The translations under genes were made by a program, and so were the position numbers. Shown one piece after another: positions 58,092-64,000 of a DNA stretch of 64,000 bases (position 1 is its first letter; each line of letters begins with the position of its first letter). This DNA is from Parabacteroides sp. TM07-1AC (GTDB lineage: Bacteria; Bacteroidota; Bacteroidia; Bacteroidales; Tannerellaceae). The notes under the pieces are model-generated. The model saw nothing but the letters and a program-made list of their open reading frames with translations. It had not been told where the DNA came from and did not search any database. The stretch lies in assembly GCF_003480915.1 (NCBI RefSeq), contig NZ_QUKD01000001.1:496001-560000 (forward strand), in the 5' to 3' direction.

Positions 58092-59468
58092 ATGGCTACA
58101 TTCGAAATAAAAATGCCCAAACTGGGCGAAAGTATTACAGAAGGAACCATTATTTCCTGGTCTGTAAAAACAGGTGATCTCATCAAAGAAGACGATGTAC
58201 TTTTCGAAGTAAGTACGGCAAAGGTCAGTGCGGAAATACCTTCCCCCGTTGCCGGAAAAGTACTTGAAATATTATTCCAGGAAGGTGATACGGTTGCAGT
58301 AGGTACAACAGTCGCAGTAATCCTGCTGGAAGGTTCGGAAGAAGAGGATGCACCCGATCACAAAGCTTCAGAACAAAAAGTTGAAAAAGGAACGACAGCC
58401 GCTGCTCCTGCCGGGAATAGCAACACGATATCTTCAGGACCGGTGCCTAAAGCGCAGGCTGCCAAAGAAGACGGGAGATGGTATTCGCCTGTCGTACTCC
58501 AAATGGCCCGCGAAGCCAATCTGTCGCAAGAGGAACTGGATCAGATTCCCGGAACAGGTTACATGGGACGTTTGAGCAAAAAAGATATGAAAGATTACCT
58601 CTCCGGAAAGAAAAATACCGCTTCGGGAACGCAAGCGCAGCAGCCCTCACAGGCAGTACCAGCCAGCAAACCGGAACCTGCTCCACAAAGCAAAGCAGCT
58701 TCTGCAACTCCGGTTACTTCTGCCCCATCCGCTCCGGCTTCTGCTCCGTCAATACCCATATCGGCAAACGGCGAGGACAAAATAGTCGAGATGGATCGTG
58801 TCGGCCGGATCATTGCTGATCATATGGTCATGTCGAAGAACGTCTCACCTCATGTCACAACGGTTGTGGAAGTAGATGTAACCAAACTGGTTCAATGGCG
58901 CTCCCGCACAAAAGATGCATTCCGGAAACGCGAAGGCATCAGTCTGACCTATATGCCGGCCATCACGGAAGCGACAGCTAAAGCTCTAGCCGAATTTCCG
59001 CAGGTTAACGCCTCTGTCAACGGCTATCAGATCATTCTGAAAAAGCATATCAATGTAGGAATAGCAGTTTCACTGGATGACGGCAACCTGATTGTCCCGG
59101 TCGTACGTGATGCCGACAAGCTGAATCTGAACGGCCTTGCCGTTGCCATCGATTCTCTGGCCAATAAAGCACGTGCCAATAAACTTGCGCCGGATGATAT
59201 ACAAGGAGGAACTTTCACGATCACTAACTTCGGTACATTCAAGAACCTGTTTGCCACTCCGATCATCAATCAACCGCAGGTAGCCATCCTGGGTGTCGGT
59301 TATATAGAAAAGAAACCGGCTGTCATTGAAACACCGGAAGGCGATACGATCGGAATACGCCATAAGATGTATCTGTCCCTGTCATACGACCATCGTCTTA
59401 TCAACGGTGCTTTGGGCGGTGCTTTCCTGCGCTACATTGCCGATTATTTGGAAAACTGGAATCTTTAA
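58092..59468 (+). CDS. 2-oxoacid dehydrogenase E2 (dihydrolipoamide acyltransferase)
   Basis: 458 residues. The lipoyl domain is residues 1-80 with lipoyl Lys44 in FEVSTAKVSAEIPSP. An Ala/Pro-rich linker follows, then a peripheral subunit-binding domain (SPVVLQMAREANLSQEELDQ). A second Pro/Ala linker (residues about 178-225) leads to the catalytic domain with MSKNVSPHVTTVVEVDVTKL, and the active site SYDHRLINGALGGAFL (His, Asp). Probably the branched-chain or pyruvate-type E2. The Glu-Val-Ser-Thr lipoyl context favours the branched-chain/actinobacterial-like group. It is 113 bases from lplA, enough for a separate promoter. Confidence 0.92.
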   Translation: MATFEIKMPKLGESITEGTIISWSVKTGDLIKEDDVLFEVSTAKVSAEIPSPVAGKVLEILFQEGDTVAVGTTVAVILLEGSEEEDAPDHKASEQKVEKGTTAAAPAGNSNTISSGPVPKAQAAKEDGRWYSPVVLQMAREANLSQEELDQIPGTGYMGRLSKKDMKDYLSGKKNTASGTQAQQPSQAVPASKPEPAPQSKAASATPVTSAPSAPASAPSIPISANGEDKIVEMDRVGRIIADHMVMSKNVSPHVTTVVEVDVTKLVQWRSRTKDAFRKREGISLTYMPAITEATAKALAEFPQVNASVNGYQIILKKHINVGIAVSLDDGNLIVPVVRDADKLNLNGLAVAIDSLANKARANKLAPDDIQGGTFTITNFGTFKNLFATPIINQPQVAILGVGYIEKKPAVIETPEGDTIGIRHKMYLSLSYDHRLINGALGGAFLRYIADYLENWNL

Positions 59469-59486
59469 TAATTAAATTACTCAAAC

Positions 59487-61517
59487 ATGAAAAAGTACGA
59501 TATAAAGACTACGGATAAAGAAACCCTGAAAAAGTGGTTCTATCTGATGACACTTGGCCGGGCTCTCGACGAAAAGGCCCCTGCCTACCTGCTACAATCG
59601 TTAGGTTGGTCATATCATGCTCCATACGCCGGACATGACGGGATTCAACTTGCGATCGGGCAGGTTTTCAAAAAGGGAGAAGATTTCCTGTTCCCCTATT
59701 ACCGGGACATGCTCACGGTATTATCGGCCGGAATGACTCCTGAAGAAATTATTCTGAACGGCATCTCTAAGGCGACCGACCTGACTGGTGCCGGACGGCA
59801 TATGTCGAACCACTTCGCCAAAACGGAGTGGAACATAGAAAATATCTCTTCCGCAACAGGTACACACGACCTGCATGCGGCTGGTGTCGGACGTGCGATG
59901 GTTTACTACAAACACAAAGGAGTTGCTATCACTTCACACGGTGAATCCGCCACTTCCGAAGGTTTCGTGTATGAAGCGATAAACGGTGCCAGCACGGAAC
60001 GCCTGCCGGTTATCTTTGTTATTCAGGACAACGGGTACGGCATTTCTGTTCCGAAGGAGGATCAGACAGCTAACCGAAAGGTGGCCGACAACTTCTCCGG
60101 TTTCAAAAACCTGAAGATTATCCATTGTAACGGTAAGGACGTATTCGACTCCATGAATGCCATGACGGAAGCAAAAGAATATGCCCTGAACCGTACACCG
60201 GTAATCGTACAGGCAAACTGCGTCCGTATCGGTTCCCATTCCAATTCGGATAAACATACTTTATACCGCGATGAAAACGAGCTGAACTATGTAAAGGCAG
60301 CCGACCCTTTGTACAAATTCCGCCGTATGCTTCTCCGTTACAAACGATTTACGGAAGAAGAACTGAAGGAGATAGAAGACAAAGCAAAGAAAGACCTGAG
60401 CGCAGCCAACCGGAAAGCATTGGCCGCACCCGATCCGGATCCTGCCACAGTCACTGACTTTGTTTTGCCCGAGCCTTATATCCCTACCAAATATACGGAC
60501 GGCATACACGATGAAAACGGAGAAAAAGAAACATTGGTCACCGCCATCAACAAAACACTGAAAGCAGAATTCCGTCACAACCCGGACACGTTCATCTGGG
60601 GACAGGATATTGCCAACAAAGAGAAAGGCGGCGTTTTCAATATCTCAAAAGGAATGCAGCAAGAGTTCGGCGATGCCCGTGTCTTCAATGCCCCGATTGC
60701 CGAAGACTATATCGTTGGTACGGCTAATGGCATGTGCCGCTTCGATCCTAAAATCCATGTTGTAATAGAAGGGGCCGAATTTGCCGATTACTTTTGGCCC
60801 GCAGTAGAACAGTATGTGGAATGTACCCACGAATACTGGAGAAGTTACGGACGGTTCACTCCCAACATCACGCTTCGTCTGGCTTCCGGAGGTTATATCG
60901 GAGGAGGTTTATATCACTCCCAGACTATCGAAGGGGCGCTGACTACGTTGCCCGGTGCACGGATCGTCTACCCTTCTTTTGCCGATGATGCTGCTGGTTT
61001 ACTCCGGACGAGCATGCGGTCGAAAGGCTTCACCCTGTTTCTCGAACCGAAAGCTTTATATAATGCAGTTGAAGCATCTGCCGTCGTTCCCGATGATTTT
61101 GAAGTCCCATTCGGCAAGGCACGCATCCGCCGGGCAGGCGACGATATGAGTATTATTACATATGGTAATACCACTCATCTCTGCCTGAATGTTGCCGAAC
61201 GGTTACAGAAAGAGCATAACAGGAATGTCGAAGTGATCGATCTCCGTTCGCTTATTCCGTTGGATAAAGAGACTATTTTTGAATCTGTTAAAAAGACCAG
61301 TAAAGTACTGATCGTACATGAAGACAAAGTGTTCTCCGGTTTTGGAGCTGAAATTGCCAGTATGATCGGTGCCGAGTTGTTCCAATATCTGGATGCCCCG
61401 ATACAGCGTGTCGGTTCGATCTTTACCCCCGTCGGATTCAATCCGATACTCGAGAAGGCTATCCTTCCCAATGAGGAGAAAATTTATAACGCTGCTAAAG
61501 AATTGTTGGATTATTAA
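59487..61517 (+). CDS. 2-oxoacid dehydrogenase E1, fused alpha and beta subunits (branched-chain type)
   Basis: 676 residues. The alpha part (1-330) has FPYYRDMLTVLSAGMTPEEI and the ThDP region VAITSHGESATSEGFVYEAI, where the usual GDG appears as HGE, then VIFVIQDNGYGISVPKED. The beta part (about 345-676) has WGQDIANKEKGGVFNISKGM, FNAPIAEDYIVGTANGM and VLIVHEDKVFSGFGAEIAS. Alpha-beta fusion and these motifs fit branched-chain 2-oxoacid or acetoin/pyruvate-like E1 enzymes of Bacteroidetes. It decarboxylates the 2-oxoacid and acylates E2. It follows E2 by 18 bases. Confidence 0.9.
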   Translation: MKKYDIKTTDKETLKKWFYLMTLGRALDEKAPAYLLQSLGWSYHAPYAGHDGIQLAIGQVFKKGEDFLFPYYRDMLTVLSAGMTPEEIILNGISKATDLTGAGRHMSNHFAKTEWNIENISSATGTHDLHAAGVGRAMVYYKHKGVAITSHGESATSEGFVYEAINGASTERLPVIFVIQDNGYGISVPKEDQTANRKVADNFSGFKNLKIIHCNGKDVFDSMNAMTEAKEYALNRTPVIVQANCVRIGSHSNSDKHTLYRDENELNYVKAADPLYKFRRMLLRYKRFTEEELKEIEDKAKKDLSAANRKALAAPDPDPATVTDFVLPEPYIPTKYTDGIHDENGEKETLVTAINKTLKAEFRHNPDTFIWGQDIANKEKGGVFNISKGMQQEFGDARVFNAPIAEDYIVGTANGMCRFDPKIHVVIEGAEFADYFWPAVEQYVECTHEYWRSYGRFTPNITLRLASGGYIGGGLYHSQTIEGALTTLPGARIVYPSFADDAAGLLRTSMRSKGFTLFLEPKALYNAVEASAVVPDDFEVPFGKARIRRAGDDMSIITYGNTTHLCLNVAERLQKEHNRNVEVIDLRSLIPLDKETIFESVKKTSKVLIVHEDKVFSGFGAEIASMIGAELFQYLDAPIQRVGSIFTPVGFNPILEKAILPNEEKIYNAAKELLDY

Positions 61518-61528
61518 TAGAATGAAAT

Positions 61529-62071
61529 ATGAAAAAGATTGGATTATTTTATGGTTCGTCTACTGCAAAGACGGCAGCAGTTGCTCAAAAGATAAAAGAT
61601 GCATTCCATGATGTTCAGATCGATATTATCCCGGTTGAAAACTCAGGAGAGAGCGATTTCGAGACATACGATTATATCATTGCGGGTTCGTCAACCTGGT
61701 TTGACGGAGAACTACCCACGTATTGGGATGAAATAATGCCGATAGTAACCTCTGCTGACCTGAAAGGAAAAAAGGTAGCCGTCTTTGGCCTGGGAGACCA
61801 GGTTAAATACCCGGATAATTTCGTCGATGCGATCGGCTATCTGGCAGAAGCTTTTGCTGAACGGGGAGCAATAGTGATAGGTCAAACCTCTACGGAAGGA
61901 TATCGCTTCAATCAATCCCAAGCAGTAAAAAAAGGAAAGTTTGTGGGATTGGTACTGGACATCGAAAACCAGCCCGAAAAGACAGATGAACGGATCAAGC
62001 ATTGGGTTGATCAAGTAAAACATGAATTTGAAAGTGAATCACTCTCAACAGATAATTCGTTCAATTGCTAA
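61529..62071 (+). CDS. fldA: Long-chain flavodoxin
   Basis: 180 residues. The FMN phosphate loop is GLFYGSSTAKTAAVAQKIKD (residues 4-23, TAKT variant of the T/SxTGxT loop). Aromatic loops are YIIAGSSTWFDGELPTYWDE and VFGLGDQVKYPDNFVDAIG, with the long-chain insertion TSTEGYRFNQSQAVKKGKFV. It is an electron carrier for radical SAM or oxidoreductase systems. Placed 11 bases after E1, which could let it carry electrons around 2-oxoacid oxidation, although that link is inferred. The operon ends at the terminator 62116-62172. Confidence 0.92.
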   Translation: MKKIGLFYGSSTAKTAAVAQKIKDAFHDVQIDIIPVENSGESDFETYDYIIAGSSTWFDGELPTYWDEIMPIVTSADLKGKKVAVFGLGDQVKYPDNFVDAIGYLAEAFAERGAIVIGQTSTEGYRFNQSQAVKKGKFVGLVLDIENQPEKTDERIKHWVDQVKHEFESESLSTDNSFNC

Positions 62072-62115
62072 ATCAAATAAGCAGGCAGGGTAACCAGCTT
62101 AGTTGCAGCATCAGT

Positions 62116-62172
62116 AACCATCCTTTCGTGGTATCGGGAACCCCGGCATTCCGATACCACGAAAGGATGGTT
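62116..62172. terminator. Long bidirectional terminator
   Basis: 22-bp perfect stem (62116-62137 with 62151-62172, core CATCCTTTCGTGGTATCGG) and a 13-base loop containing CCCCGG. It overlaps the last base position of the fucosidase gene. It serves both fldA and the leftward fucosidase transcript. Confidence 0.85.
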
Positions 62173-63722
62173 TATTCCTTAGCCGTTTCTTCCTCCGATG
62201 CCTTATAAAAACCTATTTCCGATATTTGAGGGATATCCCTCGATTCTTTGATTACAATACGTGCTTCACTACAACGTACCGGATCAAATCGTAGAATCCG
62301 CTTATACCCGACAGTTGTTCCTTCTGCTACCGGTATCCACTCAGTATCCACCCGGCATTCTAATACAAACTCTTCGATCCGCTGACCTTCCGTGATATTT
62401 TCCTGCAAAAGAAGACGGTCGAACTCCTGCTCTCCTTCAAAGGATATTTCTATCGTATTTGTTTTTCCGGAACCTTGCCAATAAGTTTCCAACCTGCCAT
62501 CCGTCAAATCACCGATTTCACCGACAGACGAAACAGCATTCTCCAACAGATTCTTTTCAAATGTCTTTCCCAATATTCGCTTCATATTCATTAAAGAGGC
62601 GTAATCATTCTCATGGATCAATCCCCGCTTGTCCGGAGGCAGGTTCAATAGCAGCAACGAGTTTTTCCCTACCGAACTGTAATAGATATCGATCAACTTT
62701 TGAGGAGTCTTCACCGACGTATCTTCCGACGCATGGTAATACCAGCCCGGACGGACCGAAACATCTACCTCGGAAGGGTACCAGATCACACCTTTCGCAT
62801 CAGCCAATAAAGTGCGGCTTCCCAAATCCTGTGCCATCTTATCTCCTTCCGGCAAGAAAGTACCGCTACCGGCTTCCTGTTGGGAAGATTCCGCGATAGC
62901 CGTCAAACTGGATATTGCCGCCGGCAATACACTCCACTCCGTATCACGTCCGTAGCCGCTCTCCGTTCCTACCCATCTCACATCCGGTCCCATAACAGCA
63001 ATAACAGCCAGAGGTTGCAAGCGGCGGATCAGTTCATAATAACGCATGAAATCATATTCCTGCTTTTTCCCGTTCGGTCCTTCACCACAGGCACCGTCAA
63101 ACCAGACTTCATCAACACGACCATATTGCGTCAATAGTTCGGTCAGCTGGTTAACAAAGTAATCATTATATTGCTCCGTCCCATAATCCGGATGATTCAT
63201 GTCCCAGGGAGAGAGATAAACGGCAAACTTCAGACCATATTCCTTACAAGCATCAGCCACTTCACGGACCAGGTCGCCTTTTCCATCTTTCCAGGGAGTA
63301 GATGCCACCGAGAAATCGGTATAAGCCGAAGGCCATAGACAGAAGCCATCATGATGTTTGCAGGTCAGCAGGATCATTTTCATCCCAGCCTCTTTCGCCG
63401 TCCGTGCCCATTGCCGGGCATCCAGTTCTGTCGGATTGAAAACGGACGGATCTTCTTTCCCCGTTCCCCACTCTTTATCGGTAAAAGTATTTACACCATA
63501 ACAGATGAAACAGGTAAACTCCATCTGCTGCCATGCCAATTGACGGTCGGAAGGTACGACATGGGCAGCCAAACGCGCCTTTTCATCGACAGAAACACCT
63601 TCCGGAAACAAACAGGAAGTTACATATATTTCTTTCTGTTTATTTCCACAGGATAATAAAGAGCAGAAAGCCAAGCCCCATAATATGAACATGGCAGACA
63701 GATGCCTTACGATCTTTTTCAT
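62172..63722 (-). CDS. GH29 alpha-L-fucosidase lipoprotein
   Basis: 516 residues. Lipoprotein signal with lipobox SLLSC (Cys25). The GH29 barrel shows LILLTCKHHDGFCLWPS-like text (MILLTCKHHDGFCLWPSAYT), GLKFAVYLSPWDMNHPDYGT and nucleophile Asp209 in DEVWFDGACGEGPNGK. The C-terminal region after residue 390 has a beta-sandwich (discoidin-like) character (LQENITEGQRIEEFVLECRV). It would remove alpha-fucose from host mucin or milk glycans at the outer membrane or in the periplasm. It is a single gene with no nearby susCD. Confidence 0.9.
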   Translation of the reverse strand: MKKIVRHLSAMFILWGLAFCSLLSCGNKQKEIYVTSCLFPEGVSVDEKARLAAHVVPSDRQLAWQQMEFTCFICYGVNTFTDKEWGTGKEDPSVFNPTELDARQWARTAKEAGMKMILLTCKHHDGFCLWPSAYTDFSVASTPWKDGKGDLVREVADACKEYGLKFAVYLSPWDMNHPDYGTEQYNDYFVNQLTELLTQYGRVDEVWFDGACGEGPNGKKQEYDFMRYYELIRRLQPLAVIAVMGPDVRWVGTESGYGRDTEWSVLPAAISSLTAIAESSQQEAGSGTFLPEGDKMAQDLGSRTLLADAKGVIWYPSEVDVSVRPGWYYHASEDTSVKTPQKLIDIYYSSVGKNSLLLLNLPPDKRGLIHENDYASLMNMKRILGKTFEKNLLENAVSSVGEIGDLTDGRLETYWQGSGKTNTIEISFEGEQEFDRLLLQENITEGQRIEEFVLECRVDTEWIPVAEGTTVGYKRILRFDPVRCSEARIVIKESRDIPQISEIGFYKASEEETAKE

Positions 63723-63818
63723 GATATGTTACGATTAGAATTTTGTAAGAGCAAAAATAGATATTCTGCCCCATATATTTATTGTACAATCAGGAGCGAT
63801 CATTGTAGAATCTTACGT

Positions 63819-64000
63819 TTATTTCTTGGTAGGGAATGACAGGATATGCCAGGTTACCCCAATGCTAATCAATATCAGCAGCACTTTCACCCAGAGATAT
63901 TCGATCAGAAAGAGAGAAGTCAATATGGCAGAAAGCCACATAACAGAAATAGAGATAAGCTTCGATTGTAAAGGAATAGCTTTGTCAACCATGTAGTTTC
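63819..64000 (-). CDS. DUF454 (YbaN-like) membrane protein, C-terminal fragment
   Basis: Minus-strand frame open from the window edge (64000) to a stop at 63819. The visible C-terminus is IPLQSKLISISVMWLSAILT then FLIEYLWVKVLLILISIGVT and HILSFPTKK, which matches the C-terminal half of DUF454/YbaN inner-membrane proteins (IPLxxK, MWLS, VT.HIL). The N-terminus lies beyond the window, and an internal Met at 63992 is not necessarily the start. Function unknown. About 96 bases separate it from the fucosidase start. Confidence 0.7.
   Translation of the reverse strand, partial: NYMVDKAIPLQSKLISISVMWLSAILTSLFLIEYLWVKVLLILISIGVTWHILSFPTKK

Overview
The window reads as a chromosomal segment of a gut Bacteroidales bacterium, most likely Parabacteroides. 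The genus is an inference from gene content and from Bacteroidetes-type promoters (TTG, a spacer of about 19 bases, then TAnnTTTG). Supporting features are a SusC/SusD pair with an ECF sigma and FecR-type anti-sigma factor, the rpmB-rpmG-DUF4295 cluster, an anaerobic sulfatase-maturating enzyme, a DPP-IV peptidase and a GH29 fucosidase lipoprotein. Nearly every base is coding or short intergenic space. I see no rRNA, tRNA, CRISPR array, insertion sequence or phage gene.

Region 1 (1-10389) is a surface-polysaccharide locus read leftward: a membrane FlaA1/WbpM-type sugar dehydratase, an endonuclease/exonuclease/phosphatase-fold protein, a glycosyltransferase, a Wzx flippase, an FrhB-like Fe-S protein, a polysaccharide pyruvyl transferase, a second glycosyltransferase and a Wzy/EpsG-like polymerase cut by the window edge. 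Genes left of about 7000 are clearly AT-richer than the rest. Upstream of the locus a 106-bp segment lies between 32-bp imperfect inverted repeats and carries a good promoter that points AWAY from the locus. This is the structure of a phase-variable invertible capsule promoter captured in the OFF state.

Region 2 (10.4-24.1 kb): two tandem MscS-type channels, a GntR regulator with a slipin, a TonB-domain protein of unusual topology, an MBOAT/SGNH/SGNH acyl-transfer operon, a NUDIX hydrolase, a protein with an ExoX-C-like motif and an N-acetylmuramoyl-L-alanine amidase.

Region 3 (24.2-35.5 kb): sulfatase maturase, Tat/lipobox TldD, TldE, malate dehydrogenase, YgiQ, a DPP-IV-like peptidase, IspE and a methyltransferase.

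Region 4 (35.6-44.2 kb): an ECF sigma factor divergent from FecR-SusC-SusD, followed by a TlpA-like thioredoxin protein. Between fecR and susC the minus strand carries a complete small transcription unit (a TTG-N19-TACATTTG promoter, two hairpins and a U8 terminator). It is a strong candidate cis-antisense sRNA for susC, and both of its hairpins have the same CCCCAA loop.

Region 5 (44.2-55.1 kb): housekeeping genes read leftward (ridA, rlmB, recN, a DUF4835 gene, coaBC, an alcohol dehydrogenase, a DEDD exonuclease, dnaN, a DUF4295 gene, rpmG, rpmB). Region 6 (55.2-64 kb): nitroreductase, then lpdA-lplA-E2-E1-flavodoxin (a 2-oxoacid dehydrogenase complex with its lipoate ligase), a GH29 fucosidase and a partial DUF454 gene.

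Three intergenic sites (13.3, 22.7 and 51.0 kb) hold tandem degenerate units of exactly 22 bp that I cannot assign to a known element.
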